From assembly GCA_900544295.1 (NCBI GenBank), contig UQUO01000008.1, positions 1-64,000 of the forward strand: 64,000 nucleotides of DNA, given 5' to 3'. Below are positions 1-8,813 of the stretch, one piece after another (the stretch's first letter is position 1; every line of letters begins with the position of its first letter). This DNA comes from an uncultured Eubacteriales bacterium. Its GTDB lineage: Bacteria > Bacillota > Clostridia > Oscillospirales > Oscillospiraceae. A model generated the notes under the pieces. The model ran no database searches. It saw only the letters and a list, made by a program, of their open reading frames with translations, and was not told where the DNA came from. The position numbers and the translations under genes are program-made.

Positions 1-76
1 CGCGAGTGGGAGAGGCGGGTGGGTCCCGAAACCTCACGGGGGCGCCACCACCCCATAAGCGCTTTTCTTTGGGGCT

Positions 77-116
77 CCACCCCGTTTCTTTGGGCAAGAC
101 CAAAGAAATGGGGTGG
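77..116. repeat. Intergenic inverted repeat
   Basis: Two 17-base arms (77-93 and 100-116) around a 6-base loop, with one G/T mismatch, would form a long hairpin. The motif TTTCTTTGGG also occurs as a second direct copy at about 65-74. It lies downstream of the HU terminator, and no gene was supported in 1-204. It may be one copy of a dispersed intergenic repeat, but only one copy is seen here. Confidence 0.5.
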
Positions 117-204
117 AATAGGCAGCACCAACGTAAAGTCCAACAAACAGCAAAACGGCGAGTTCCTCCAACCCATACCCCCCCGCCATCCTAAGGCAAT
201 AAAA

Positions 205-232
205 AACCCCCGCTCGCCTGAGCGGGGGTTCT
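205..232 (-). terminator. Terminator of HU gene
   Basis: A 9 bp G+C stem (CCCCCGCTC / GAGCGGGGG) with a 4-base loop is followed on the minus strand by a T run. It lies 8 bases past the HU stop codon. Confidence 0.85.
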
Positions 233-239
233 GCTGTCG

Positions 240-515
240 TCATTTCGCAACGGCGTCCTTCAGGGCCTTGCCGGCCTTGAACTGAGGGATGCGGGAGGCG
301 GGGATCCAAATCTCCTCCTTGGTCTTGGGGTTGCGGCCCGTGCGGCCCTCGCGGGTCTTGACATCGAAGCTGCCGAAGCCTACGAGAGAGACCTTCTCGC
401 CCGCGATGAGCTCCGCGGTGATGGCGTCTATCGTGGCGGTGATGACCCTTTCGGTATCCTTCTTGGACAGCCCGGCCTTCTCGGCCACGGCGGTGATAAG
501 CTCTGCCTTATTCAT
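240..515 (-). CDS. hup: HU family DNA-binding protein
   Basis: 91-residue nucleoid protein, the usual HU length. It binds and bends DNA as a dimer. The N-terminal helical part starts MNKAELI, and the signature for the DNA-binding arm is visible as GFGSFDVKTREGRTGRNPKT with a conserved RNP turn at about residues 61-63. A strong ribosome binding site (GGAGG) precedes the ATG. It is the last gene of a minus-strand run after a SpoVB-like flippase and mazG, but it also has its own likely promoter (547-576) and terminator, so it can be made separately. The assignment is firm. Confidence 0.97.
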   Translation of the reverse strand: MNKAELITAVAEKAGLSKKDTERVITATIDAITAELIAGEKVSLVGFGSFDVKTREGRTGRNPKTKEEIWIPASRIPQFKAGKALKDAVAK

Positions 516-546
516 TGGTATTCCTCCTGAAAAGTTAAAATGCTGG

Positions 547-576
547 ACTATATAGAGATTTGCCCCTATTCCACAA
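547..576 (-). promoter_or_regulatory. Candidate sigma-70-type promoter of hup
   Basis: On the minus strand TTGTGG (571-576) and TATAGT (547-552) are separated by 18 bp, shortly upstream of the HU ribosome binding site. Both boxes are close to consensus. This is inferred from sequence only. Confidence 0.5.
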
Positions 577-587
577 TTCGGCGCAAA

Positions 588-1421
588 TTACTCACGGTGA
601 CTGACCGGCACGGGCTCCTTGCCCTCCAGGTCGTGGCGGCCCTGCTGGTAGATCTCCTCCATCTCCTCAAGGCTCATGTCCTCAAGGCGGCGGCCAAGCT
701 TTGCGGCGCCCTCCTCGACGTAGCGGAAGCGCCTTATGAACTTCCCGCAGGCCGCGTGCATGAGCTCCTCGGAGTCAAGCTTGTAAAAGCGCGCAACGTT
801 CACGGCGGAAAAGAGCACGTCCCCGAGCTCTTCCTTAATATTCTCCACGTCGCCCGTGTCTATACCCTCCTGCAGCTCGCCTACCTCCTCGCGGAGCTTG
901 TCCATCGCGCCGCCGACGGCGGGCCAGTCGAAGCCGAGCTTCGCGGCCTTGTTCTGTATCTTCTCGGAGCGCATGAGCCCCGGCAGGCCGTGCGAGACGC
1001 CGTCCATGGCCGAGGCGGCGGTCTGCTGCGCCCTGTCGGCCCTCTTTATCGCGTCCCAGTTCTCCAGCACCTTCTCGGGCGTGTCCGCCGCGACGGCGCC
1101 GAAGACGTGCGGATGCCGGTGCACCAGCTTCTTGCAGGCCATATCCGCTATGGCGTCCATATCGAAAGCGCCCTCGTCCTTCGCCATGCTGGCATGCAAA
1201 ATGACCTGCATCAGCAGGTCGCCCAGCTCCTCGCAAAGGTGCTCCGGGCTGCCCTCGTCTATCGCCTCGCAGACCTCGTAGGCCTCCTCCAGCACGTTGC
1301 GCCGGATGCTCTCGTGGGTCTGCTCCCTGTCCCAGGGGCAGCCCTTGGGGGAGCGCAGATAGTCGATAAGGGCTATGAAGTCCCGGAGGTCATAGCTCTC
1401 TTTGCAAACAAAATCTACCAC
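588..1421 (-). CDS. mazG: MazG family nucleoside triphosphate pyrophosphohydrolase
   Basis: 277-residue protein that hydrolyses (d)NTPs to NMP and pyrophosphate, a house-cleaning role. Two tandem MazG folds are visible, each with the metal-binding EExxE...EELGDxL pattern: LEEAYEVCEAI...EELGDLL near residues 40-70 and REEVGELQEGI...EELGDVL near 180-210. The open frame runs upstream to 1811 but that part is low-complexity antisense of the flippase gene. The GTG at 1421 is chosen because GGAAGGGG lies 7 bases upstream and the protein then begins just before the conserved domain. It sits between spoVB-like and hup genes, an order shared with other Firmicutes. Confidence 0.93.
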   Translation of the reverse strand: MVDFVCKESYDLRDFIALIDYLRSPKGCPWDREQTHESIRRNVLEEAYEVCEAIDEGSPEHLCEELGDLLMQVILHASMAKDEGAFDMDAIADMACKKLVHRHPHVFGAVAADTPEKVLENWDAIKRADRAQQTAASAMDGVSHGLPGLMRSEKIQNKAAKLGFDWPAVGGAMDKLREEVGELQEGIDTGDVENIKEELGDVLFSAVNVARFYKLDSEELMHAACGKFIRRFRYVEEGAAKLGRRLEDMSLEEMEEIYQQGRHDLEGKEPVPVSHRE

Positions 1422-1495
1422 ACTATAACCCCTTCCGCAAGTAGTTTTCGGCTGAAAAACAGCTGAAATTGCAACCTTTTTTATTATGTCACCCG

Positions 1496-3106
1496 TCAGG
1501 GCCTTATACGCAGGAGCCGAGCCAGCTTCTCGCCCCTGGGTATGAGCTTCATGTCCTCGTAGGTTACCGCGCGCGTCAACACGGTGAGGACAAGGTAGAC
1601 TATGACGGCCGCGCCTATGGCAAGGCACATGCAAAGCGCCATCATGAGCCGGCCCGCGTCCACGCCGCCTATGAAGCGCATGGAGAGCCCGTAGACCGCC
1701 CAGGCTGTGAGGCCCATGGCCGCACAGCTGAGCACCGGGCGAGCCAGGATGCTTCCCAGCCGCGGCCGGTCGGGCATGACCCGGCACAGGAAAATGTAGT
1801 CCATGACGCACATTACGGCGTAGCAGCTGAGGGTGCCTATGGGCGCGCCGAGGATGTTGATGCCAGGGTCCGCCACCAGGAACCAGTTGACGGCGATCTT
1901 CACGACGCCGCCTATTATCATGGAGTAGATGGGGTATTTCTCGTTCCCGCCCGCCTGGAGTATGGCATTCATCATGAGCGCCATGCAGACGAAGAAGCTG
2001 GCCGCGCCCATGAGCAGCAGCAGCTCCGGCCCGGACTCATGGCTGCCGGGGTAGATGATGGTCATGATGGGCTCCGCGAGCACCGAGAGGCCCACGCCCA
2101 TAGGCAGGCAGATGACCGTTGCTATGCGCAGGGAGTTTTCCGCGATGCGGGAGCTCTCGCGCCCGCGGTGCGTCACGCGGCAGGCCGCGATCGCGGGGAC
2201 GACGGAGATGGTCAGCGGCGTAATAAAAGCCGCAGGCAGGTTGTAGAGCGTCTGCGCCTTGCCGTAGACGCCGTAGAGCACCTTGGCGTCCGCGTAGGAA
2301 AAGCCCGCCGCGTCCTGGAGCCGGCCCATGCACAGGCCGGAGTCCACGAGGTTTATGAGCGAGAGCACGGAGGAGCCCAGGGTGATGGGTATGCCCACCT
2401 TGAGCAGGGTGGAGAGTATCTGCCCGCGGCTCTCCGGCTCGTCCCCGCCTCCGGGCAGGGCGGCGTAATTGCGCCGCTTGTAGGCGAACATGTAGACCAG
2501 CGCGGCCAGGGAGCCCGCCGTCACGCCGAATATGGCCCCGGCGGAGACGAGAGGCAAACTCTTGCCCAGGTCCTTGAGGTACCAGGCCAGGACAAGCCCT
2601 ATCACTACCTTGACAAGCACCTCCAGCACCTGCCCGACGGTGGTGGGCTTCATGTTCTCATGGCCCTGGCAATAGCCGCGGTAGGCGCTGGTCAGGCAGA
2701 CCAGCAGCACCGCCGGGGAGAGCGCCAGGATGCTCTGCGAGGCCTCGACGTCGTTGAGCGCGTCCGCCAGCTCCGTCGGGAAGAGGAACATGATGAGCGT
2801 GCAGACGACGCCCAGCACGCAGAAAGTGAGCCAGGCGACGGAGAAGATGCGCTTGACCTGGTTCGGGCGGTTCATCGTGTTCGCCTCGCTGATCATGCGC
2901 GAGAGCGCCACAGGCAGGCCCGCCGTCGCGACGGTGAGGAACACGCTGTAGATATTGTAAGCCACGAGGAAGTGCGTGTAGCCCTCGTCCCCGAGGATGT
3001 TCCCCAGCGGCACCTTGTAGATAAAGCCGAGGATCTTCATTATCACGACGCCTGCGGCCAGGATAGCCGCGCCGTGCAGATAGTTTTGCTTTTTGGGCTC
3101 AGCCAA
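1496..3106 (-). CDS. SpoVB-like polysaccharide / lipid II flippase family protein
   Basis: 536-residue polytopic membrane protein of the MVF/MATE-like oligosaccharide exporter superfamily (SpoVB, YabM, MurJ relatives), with about 14 hydrophobic segments. The N-terminus NYLHGAAILAAGVVIMKILG and the following KVPLGNILGDEG are typical of SpoVB/YabM proteins. It probably flips lipid-linked cell-wall or cortex precursors across the membrane. The start is a TTG preceded by GGGGGT at 6 bases. It lies upstream of mazG and hup, as yabM does with yabN in Bacillus. Which member of the SpoVB group it is cannot be told from sequence alone. Confidence 0.88.
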   Translation of the reverse strand: MAEPKKQNYLHGAAILAAGVVIMKILGFIYKVPLGNILGDEGYTHFLVAYNIYSVFLTVATAGLPVALSRMISEANTMNRPNQVKRIFSVAWLTFCVLGVVCTLIMFLFPTELADALNDVEASQSILALSPAVLLVCLTSAYRGYCQGHENMKPTTVGQVLEVLVKVVIGLVLAWYLKDLGKSLPLVSAGAIFGVTAGSLAALVYMFAYKRRNYAALPGGGDEPESRGQILSTLLKVGIPITLGSSVLSLINLVDSGLCMGRLQDAAGFSYADAKVLYGVYGKAQTLYNLPAAFITPLTISVVPAIAACRVTHRGRESSRIAENSLRIATVICLPMGVGLSVLAEPIMTIIYPGSHESGPELLLLMGAASFFVCMALMMNAILQAGGNEKYPIYSMIIGGVVKIAVNWFLVADPGINILGAPIGTLSCYAVMCVMDYIFLCRVMPDRPRLGSILARPVLSCAAMGLTAWAVYGLSMRFIGGVDAGRLMMALCMCLAIGAAVIVYLVLTVLTRAVTYEDMKLIPRGEKLARLLRIRP

Positions 3107-3240
3107 GCATATACCCCCAATCGGCGGCGCTTTGCCGCGCTGAAAGCCTACTGTACACTAAAAATATGAAAAAATCAAGTAAATATGCCGCTCCAGCCAG
3201 CATATACCTCCAAACTGCAAAAAACAGGGGCCAAAAGCGA

Positions 3241-3270
3241 AAAGGGACCGCCCCGAAGGGCGGTCCCTTT
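3241..3270 (-). terminator. Terminator of the membrane pyrophosphatase gene
   Basis: Perfect 13 bp stem (AAAGGGACCGCCC and its complement) with a CGAA loop, followed on the minus strand by TTTTCGCTTTT. It is 11 bases past the hppA stop codon. Confidence 0.85.
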
Positions 3271-3281
3271 CGCCGGTATCG

Positions 3282-5414
3282 TCAGAAGAGATGCACGTTG
3301 GCTATGACGGCGGAGAAGACGATGGAGACGGTGGAGCAGAGCTTGATTAGGATGTTGAGGCTGGGGCCGGAGGTGTCCTTGAAGGGGTCGCCCACGGTGT
3401 CGCCAATGACGCCGGCCTTGTGGCACTCGCTGCCCTTGCCGCCGTGGTGGCCGGCCTCTATGTACTTCTTCGCGTTGTCCCAGGCGCCGCCGGAGTTGGA
3501 CATGAACACGGCCATGCCGAAGCCGCAGACCGTTGTGCCGGCCAGCAGGCCCACAACGCCCTCGACGCCGAGGATGAGGCCCGTGATGATGGGCACGATG
3601 ACTGCCAGGAGCGCAGGCACGACCATGGCGCGCAGCGCGCCGGAGGTGCACAGGTCAACGCAGCTCTCGTAGTCCGGCTCGGCCTCGCCCTCCATGATGC
3701 CCGCGATCTCGCGGAACTGGCGGCGAACCTCGATGACTATGTGCTGGGCGGCCTTCTGCACCGCGCTCATCGTGAGCGCGCCGAAGACGAAGACCAGCAT
3801 CGCGCCGACAAAGAGGCCGACGAGGACGGCGGGGTTCGTGACGGAGAGGTCTATCTGGGCGCCGCCCATGGCGCTCTCGGCGACCTCGACGTAGGAGACA
3901 AGCAGGGCCAGCGCCGTGAGGGCGGCAGAGCCTATGGCGAAGCCTTTGCCGGTGGCGGCGGTGGTGTTGCCGAGGGAGTCGAGCGCGTCCGTGCGCTCGC
4001 GGACCTCCTCGCCGAGGCCCGACATCTCCGCAATGCCGCCGGCGTTGTCCGCGACGGGGCCGTAGGCGTCGGTGGCGAGGGTGATGCCCAGGGTGGCCAG
4101 CATGCCGATGGCGGAGATGCCGATGCCGTACAGGCCGTTGTTGAAGCTGAGGGTGTAGGCCTCGGAGTTCGTGACGAGGGAGCCGCCGGAGGCGATGAAG
4201 CTCACGATGACGGCGACGCCGACGATGAGGATGGGCGCGGCGGTGCTGACCATGCCGAGGGAGATGCCGCCGATGATGGTGGTGGCGGCGCCGGTCTCGG
4301 TGGCGTCAGAGAGGGCCTGGGTGGGCTTGTAGGTGTCGGAGGTATAGTACTCGGTGACGTAGCCTATGGCGCAGCCCGCGGCAAGGCCGCAGAAGATGGA
4401 GATGAGTATGCCAATCCAGCTGGCGCCCTCCACGTCCTTCATGACGTACCAGGTGAGGGGGATGCAGAGCACGGCGCAGAGCGCGGCGGCAAAGTAGGTG
4501 CCGGTGCGCATGCTCTTGAGCAGCTCGCGCTGGCTGGCCTTCTCGCCCGTCTTTATCATGAAGGAACCTATGAGCGAGCAGATGACGCCGACGACGGCGA
4601 TGGCCAGGGGCAGGAAAATGCCGTTCCAGCCGTAGCCCGCGGAGGCGCCGATGGCAAAGGTGGCGAGGATGGAGCCGACGTAGCTCTCGTAGAGGTCCGC
4701 GCCCATGCCCGCGACGTCGCCGACGTTGTCGCCGACGTTGTCCGCGATGGTGGCGGGGTTGCGCGGGTCGTCCTCGGGTATGCCGGCCTCGACCTTGCCG
4801 ACGAGGTCCGCGCCGACGTCGGCGGCCTTGGTGAAGATGCCGCCGCCCACGCGGGCGAAGAGCGCCGCGCAGGAGGCGCCCATGCCGAACATGACCATGG
4901 TGTTGGCTATGGTGGTGGAGTCGCAGCCGAAGCCGTATTTCAGGATGAGGAACCAGACGGACACGTCGAGGATACCGAGGCCGACGACGGTGAAGCCCAT
5001 GACGGAGCCGGAGGAGATGGCCACGCGCAGGCCGCGGTTGAGGCTCTCGCTGGCGGCGTTGGCGGTGCGGGCGTTGGAGGACGTCGCTATCCTCATGCCG
5101 ATGAAGCCCGCAAGGCAGGAGTAGAAGCCGCCCGTTATGAAAGCGAAGGGCACGAACTTCGAGACGAGGCCCTGCCCGTTTATCCAGGGCACATAGGCGA
5201 GCACGGCGAGCACTACCGCGATGATCGCGAAGATGACGCCGACGGTCTTATATTGGCGCTTGAGATAGGCGTTAGCGCCCTTGCGTATGGCTGCCGCGAT
5301 CTTCTGCATCGTCGGCGTGCCTTCGGAATACTGTTTTACTTTCCTGGCCTGGCTGTAGGCAAAGAGCAGGGCCACCAGAGCCCCGACTATGCCGATCCAG
5401 AAGAAATTCTCCAT
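3282..5414 (-). CDS. hppA: Membrane-bound ion-translocating pyrophosphatase
   Basis: About 710 residues with some 16 membrane segments. It hydrolyses pyrophosphate and pumps H+ and/or Na+ out of the cytoplasm, conserving energy in fermenters. The active-site signature [20 protein letters not shown] and the following NVGDNVGD are intact. The stretch [16 protein letters not shown] has Ala where K+-independent enzymes have Lys, so the K+-dependent subclass is predicted. The ion pumped cannot be decided by eye. The frame also offers GTG at 5426 and ATG at 5423, but AGGAG abuts those. The ATG at 5414 is 11 bases from AGGAG and was preferred. It is monocistronic with its own terminator. Confidence 0.96.
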   Translation of the reverse strand: MENFFWIGIVGALVALLFAYSQARKVKQYSEGTPTMQKIAAAIRKGANAYLKRQYKTVGVIFAIIAVVLAVLAYVPWINGQGLVSKFVPFAFITGGFYSCLAGFIGMRIATSSNARTANAASESLNRGLRVAISSGSVMGFTVVGLGILDVSVWFLILKYGFGCDSTTIANTMVMFGMGASCAALFARVGGGIFTKAADVGADLVGKVEAGIPEDDPRNPATIADNVGDNVGDVAGMGADLYESYVGSILATFAIGASAGYGWNGIFLPLAIAVVGVICSLIGSFMIKTGEKASQRELLKSMRTGTYFAAALCAVLCIPLTWYVMKDVEGASWIGILISIFCGLAAGCAIGYVTEYYTSDTYKPTQALSDATETGAATTIIGGISLGMVSTAAPILIVGVAVIVSFIASGGSLVTNSEAYTLSFNNGLYGIGISAIGMLATLGITLATDAYGPVADNAGGIAEMSGLGEEVRERTDALDSLGNTTAATGKGFAIGSAALTALALLVSYVEVAESAMGGAQIDLSVTNPAVLVGLFVGAMLVFVFGALTMSAVQKAAQHIVIEVRRQFREIAGIMEGEAEPDYESCVDLCTSGALRAMVVPALLAVIVPIITGLILGVEGVVGLLAGTTVCGFGMAVFMSNSGGAWDNAKKYIEAGHHGGKGSECHKAGVIGDTVGDPFKDTSGPSLNILIKLCSTVSIVFSAVIANVHLF

Positions 5415-5426
5415 ATCGTCCATCAC

Positions 5427-5666
5427 TCCTAGAAAAAGTACTCGACGGGCCGTTTTACCGGCCCTTAAATCATTCTAAACCATGGAGAGAGAGAAATCAA
5501 ATAAAAAGTACAAAAAATGCTTGATTTTTTTAGATTTTTTCGACTGAAATGCACAAAATGTCCGTAACGTTTAGAATGTTCAAGACGGCTCAATCGTTGA
5601 TTTTGACGTATTTTGCCCGCCTGTACCCGCCCGCTGCTGTAAATAAAAACGGCGCGCCCGCCGCCG
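5427..5666. other. Leader region of hppA, no gene
   Basis: A+T-rich non-coding stretch between divergent genes. It holds a hairpin (GGGCCG / CGGCCC, 5447-5464) that would lie in the hppA leader RNA, and a perfect 10-base inverted repeat CATTCTAAAC (5471-5480) / GTTTAGAATG (5569-5578) with 88 bases between. No convincing hppA promoter was chosen. Confidence 0.4.
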
Positions 5667-5695
5667 TTGACGCCCCGCGCCCGGCGTGATATGAT
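5667..5695 (+). promoter_or_regulatory. Sigma-70-type promoter of the bcp operon
   Basis: TTGACG (5667-5672), a 17 bp spacer and TATGAT (5690-5695), about 60 bases upstream of the bcp start. Both boxes match five of six consensus positions. Confidence 0.75.
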
Positions 5696-5755
5696 GGGCC
5701 ATGCAAAATAAGAGGAAAGGGCTGCGGGAGGATAAAATGATCGGAGGTAAGGCAT

Positions 5756-6220
5756 ATGCTTGAAATCGGCGCAAAGGCCCCGGGGTTCACGCTCCCGGAT
5801 AAGGACGGCAGGCCCGTCTCGCTCTCGGATTTCCGGGGGAAGAAGGTCGTGCTCTATTTCTACCCCAAGGACAACACGCCGGGCTGCACCCGGCAGGCCT
5901 GCGCCTTTGCGGGGGCCTATTCCCAGTTCGAGGCCCTGGGCGCAGTGGTGATAGGCGTGAGCCGGGACTCCCAGGCCTCGCACCAGCGCTTTGCGGAGAA
6001 GAACAGCCTGCCCTTCATCCTGCTCTCCGACCCGGAACGGCAGGCCATAGAGGCCTACGGCGTCTGGCAGGAGAAGAAGAATTATGGCAAGGTCAGCATG
6101 GGCGTCGTGCGCTCCACCTATATAATAGACGAGGACGGCCTCGTCGAGAAGGTCATGCCCAAGGTAAAGCCCGACACCAACGCGGCGGAGATACTCGAAT
6201 ACCTCCGCGAGGGGAAATAA
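5756..6220 (+). CDS. bcp: Thioredoxin-dependent thiol peroxidase (Bcp/PrxQ type)
   Basis: 154-residue peroxiredoxin reducing peroxides with electrons from thioredoxin. The peroxidatic cysteine is in [11 protein letters not shown] (about Cys45), and the second Cys five residues later is in the usual resolving position of the PrxQ class. Conserved Pro and Thr of the PxxxTxxC motif and a later Arg (VVRSTY) are present. ATG at 5756 follows GGAGG by 9 bases. It is followed after 2 bases by a Nudix hydrolase, so the two are probably co-transcribed from the promoter at 5667-5695. Confidence 0.95.
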   Translation: MLEIGAKAPGFTLPDKDGRPVSLSDFRGKKVVLYFYPKDNTPGCTRQACAFAGAYSQFEALGAVVIGVSRDSQASHQRFAEKNSLPFILLSDPERQAIEAYGVWQEKKNYGKVSMGVVRSTYIIDEDGLVEKVMPKVKPDTNAAEILEYLREGK

Positions 6221-6222
6221 AA

Positions 6223-6771
6223 ATGTCGCGGGAGCTTTGGGACGTCTACAGCTTCGACCGCCGCCCGACGGGCCGCACCATGTACCGGGGCGATCCGATG
6301 CCGGATGGCGCCTTCCACCTCGTAGTGCACATCTGTGTCTTCTCGCCTGATGGGCGCATGCTCATACAGCAGCGCCGGGAGAGCAAGCGCAGCTGGCCGG
6401 GCCTCTGGGACCTGAGCGCCGGGGGCTGCGCCCTTGCGGGCGAGGACAGCCGCAGGGCGGCGGAGCGGGAGCTCTATGAGGAGCTGGGCCTGCGCGCCTC
6501 CTTCGCGGGGCAGAGGCCCGCGCTGAGCATAGGCTTTGAGACGGGCTTTGACGACGTGTTCTTTACCGGTTATGCCGGCGCGCCCGAGGCGCTGAGGCTC
6601 CAGCCGGAGGAGGTGCAGGCCGTCCGCTGGGCGGAGGCCGGGCAGGTGCTCCGCCTGCTGGACGAGGGCCGCTTCGTCCCCTACCACGCCAGCTTTATCC
6701 GGCTGCTCTTCGACACACGCGAGCACGGCGGCGGCCTCGACCGCCACGGCAGAGAGCTCACAAAGGAATAA
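6223..6771 (+). CDS. Nudix hydrolase
   Basis: 182-residue protein with a complete Nudix box starting at GGCALAGEDSRRAAERELYE, which fits Gx5Ex7REUxEExGU. The preceding RRESKRSWPGLWDLSAGG and LVVHICVF resemble the IDI-like/YfcD-type Nudix subgroup. The substrate is unknown, probably a nucleoside or isoprenoid diphosphate. It starts 2 bases after bcp and is followed by a bidirectional terminator, so it closes the operon. Confidence 0.9.
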   Translation: MSRELWDVYSFDRRPTGRTMYRGDPMPDGAFHLVVHICVFSPDGRMLIQQRRESKRSWPGLWDLSAGGCALAGEDSRRAAERELYEELGLRASFAGQRPALSIGFETGFDDVFFTGYAGAPEALRLQPEEVQAVRWAEAGQVLRLLDEGRFVPYHASFIRLLFDTREHGGGLDRHGRELTKE

Positions 6772-6777
6772 AAAAGG

Positions 6778-6801
6778 CCCCGCCCTCCTGAGAGGGCGGG
6801 G
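6778..6801. terminator. Bidirectional terminator between convergent genes
   Basis: Perfect 10 bp stem CCCCGCCCTC / GAGGGCGGGG with CTGA loop, with an A run on the left and a T run on the right. It serves the Nudix gene on plus and the peroxiredoxin gene on minus. Confidence 0.88.
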
Positions 6802-6807
6802 TTTTGC

Positions 6808-7482
6808 TCACTTTTTCTCCCGGCGGAAGCACATGAACCAGTCGAGGCAGTACTGGTCGTCGTTCTGGCTCTCCATACGCTCCTTGGCGGTGCCGCAGCT
6901 GCCCGCGGTGGGGACGATGACGTCGTCGCCGGGCCTCCAGTCGGCGGGGGTGGCCACGTTCTCGGCGTCTGCCTTCTGCAGGGCATGGATGACGCGCTTT
7001 ATCTCGTCAAAGTTGCGCCCGGTGCTCAGCGGGTAGTAGAGGATGAGGCGGATCTTCGACTCCGGGTCGATGACGAAGACGGCGCGCACCGCCTGCGTGT
7101 TGCTCTGCCCGGGCTGGATCATTCCGTATTTGTTCGCCACCTCCATGCGGATGTCCTCGATGAGGGGGAACTTCACCTCCACGTGCTCCTTGCCGTTCCA
7201 GCTGAGCTCCTGAATCTTGCGCAGCCAGGCGATGTGCGCGTAGAGCGAGTCCACCGAGAGGCCCACGAGCTCCGTGTTCATGGCCTTGAACTCCTCCGCC
7301 ATGGAGGCGAAGGTCATGAACTCCGTCGTGCAGACCGGCGTGAAGTCGGCGGGGTGGCTGAAGAGGATGACCCACTTGCCCTTGTAGTCCTCGGGGAAAT
7401 TTATGTTCCCCTGCGTGGTGACGGCCTTGAAACTGGGGGCTATATCGCCGATGAGCGGCATACGGTTTATGTTGTTCTCCAT
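6808..7482 (-). CDS. Prx6/AhpC-type peroxiredoxin
   Basis: 224 residues, with the long C-terminal extension of the archaeal/Prx6-like group. The peroxidatic cysteine is in HPADFTPVCTTEF (about Cys50). Further Cys residues sit near the C-terminus (GSCGTAKERM, YCLDWFMCF), a pattern seen in enzymes that form extra disulfides. It reduces hydrogen peroxide and organic peroxides and protects an anaerobe from oxygen exposure. ATG at 7482 follows GGAGGTCAAGACC. It converges on the bcp operon and shares its terminator. Confidence 0.95.
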   Translation of the reverse strand: MENNINRMPLIGDIAPSFKAVTTQGNINFPEDYKGKWVILFSHPADFTPVCTTEFMTFASMAEEFKAMNTELVGLSVDSLYAHIAWLRKIQELSWNGKEHVEVKFPLIEDIRMEVANKYGMIQPGQSNTQAVRAVFVIDPESKIRLILYYPLSTGRNFDEIKRVIHALQKADAENVATPADWRPGDDVIVPTAGSCGTAKERMESQNDDQYCLDWFMCFRREKK

Positions 7483-7552
7483 TGGTCTTGACCTCCTGAA
7501 AAAGCATTGAGTTATTGTGTCCTAACTATACCTCAAGCCCCCGCGTCCGTCC

Positions 7553-7581
7553 GTGACAAAGTCACGCGGCGGGTGTATAAT
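7553..7581 (+). promoter_or_regulatory. Sigma-70-type promoter
   Basis: GTGACA (7553-7558), a 17 bp spacer and a consensus TATAAT (7576-7581), 30 bases upstream of the AlkZ-like gene. Confidence 0.75.
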
Positions 7582-7610
7582 GGCAGAAAAACGACTGGAG
7601 GCGGCTGCAC

Positions 7611-8801
7611 ATGGTGGAGATAAGCGCTGCCGAGGCCCTGAGCCTGCGTCTGCGCGCCCAGCACCTGGACCGGACGCTGGGACCGGAGGGCCTGTGCGAG
7701 GCCGCGGGGGCCTGCGGCTTTCAGAACACGCCGCCCGGGGCCTGGGAGCTCGCGGCGCTCTGCCGCGTGGAGGGTCTCGGCGTACGGGAGCTGCGCGCGG
7801 CGCTGGAGGAGGAGAAGACGCTGCTCCAGGCCTGGAGCCTGCGCGGCGCGCCCTATGTCTTCCCCACGGCGGAGGCGGGGGTCTTTCTCTCCACTCTCGC
7901 CGCCCTGCCGGGCGAGGAGCCCTGGGTCTACACGCAGGGCATCACGGCGGCGCTGGACTGTCTGGGCCTCGGCTTTTACGAGCTGCTGCCCGCCGTCATG
8001 GAGGCCGCGCGCCTGCTGGAGCGCCGCAGCGTCCTTTCCAAGGAGGAGCTCGACCGCGTCCTGGCCGAGGCGGCGGAGCCGCTCATCCCTTCGGAGAAGC
8101 TCCCGCTCTGGCGCGACGGCACGATGTACGGCGACCCGGAAAAGCAGTCGGTCGGCGGAGCCGTCGTATCCTTCATGCTCAGGCCCTGCGCTTTTGCGGG
8201 GCTCGTGGTGTTCGGCAGGCGGCAGGGCGCGAGCCCGGAATTTGTCTCCCCCAAGCTCTGGCTGGGCCGGGGGCTTGAGGCCGCGCCGGACGCTGGCGCC
8301 GGGCTAGTGCGTAAATTCCTGCGCTGCTACGCCCCGGCGACGGAGCGCGAGCTGGCCGCCTGGCTGGGAAGCTCGCCCGCGCAGGCCCGCAGGCTCTGGC
8401 GCGCCGTGGAGCCGGAGCTCGTCCCCGTCCTCTGCGGCGGCAAAAAGAAATACGCCCTCGCCTGCCAGCTGGAGGAGTTCCGCGGCAGCGAGCCCGGGAC
8501 CAGCCTGCTGCTGCTCGGCCCGCACGACCCCTATCTCGACGCGCGCGACAGGGAGCTAATCGCACCCGACGTGAAGATACAGCGGCAGCTCTGGCGTTAC
8601 GTCGGGAATCCCGGCGCCGTGCTCCGCGGAGGCCGCGCCGTGGGCCAGTGGCGACAAAAGACTTCACGCGGAGCGGCGGAGCTGACCGTGCAGCTCTTCG
8701 AGCCCCTCGCGGAGCCGGAGCTCCGCCGTCTGAAAGAGCTGGCCGAGCGTCTTTGCTCCGCCCGGGGCCTGGGGCTCCGGAGGCTGGACATAACTGAATG
8801 A
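7611..8801 (+). CDS. Winged-helix DNA-binding (AlkZ/YcaQ-like) protein
   Basis: 396 residues resembling the HTH_42 family whose studied members (AlkZ, YcaQ) are DNA glycosylases acting on bulky or crosslinked bases. Family landmarks are LRLRAQHL near the N-terminus, SLRGAPYVFPTAE near residue 80 and a late LLLLGPHDPYLDARDRELI. The catalytic QxQ/QxD motif of characterised AlkZ was not identified, so glycosylase activity is uncertain. Start ATG follows GGAGG by 8 bases. It precedes a sugar kinase gene by 12 bases, probably one transcript. Confidence 0.75.
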   Translation: MVEISAAEALSLRLRAQHLDRTLGPEGLCEAAGACGFQNTPPGAWELAALCRVEGLGVRELRAALEEEKTLLQAWSLRGAPYVFPTAEAGVFLSTLAALPGEEPWVYTQGITAALDCLGLGFYELLPAVMEAARLLERRSVLSKEELDRVLAEAAEPLIPSEKLPLWRDGTMYGDPEKQSVGGAVVSFMLRPCAFAGLVVFGRRQGASPEFVSPKLWLGRGLEAAPDAGAGLVRKFLRCYAPATERELAAWLGSSPAQARRLWRAVEPELVPVLCGGKKKYALACQLEEFRGSEPGTSLLLLGPHDPYLDARDRELIAPDVKIQRQLWRYVGNPGAVLRGGRAVGQWRQKTSRGAAELTVQLFEPLAEPELRRLKELAERLCSARGLGLRRLDITE

Positions 8802-8813
8802 GGAGGAAAACAC

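Noticed and set aside
1422..1811. N-terminal extension of the mazG frame
   Set aside because: The extension translates the complement of another gene into His/Arg-rich sequence, and a GTG with a good ribosome binding site sits right before the MazG domain.
1469..3169. 566-residue plus-strand open frame opposite the SpoVB-like gene
   Set aside because: Low-complexity antisense translation without a family match; the minus strand encodes a clear flippase.
3420..5432. 670-residue plus-strand open frame opposite hppA
   Set aside because: It is an antisense shadow of a high-G+C gene, rich in Ala/Gly/Asp/Glu/His with no domain, and the minus-strand product is a fully recognisable pyrophosphatase.
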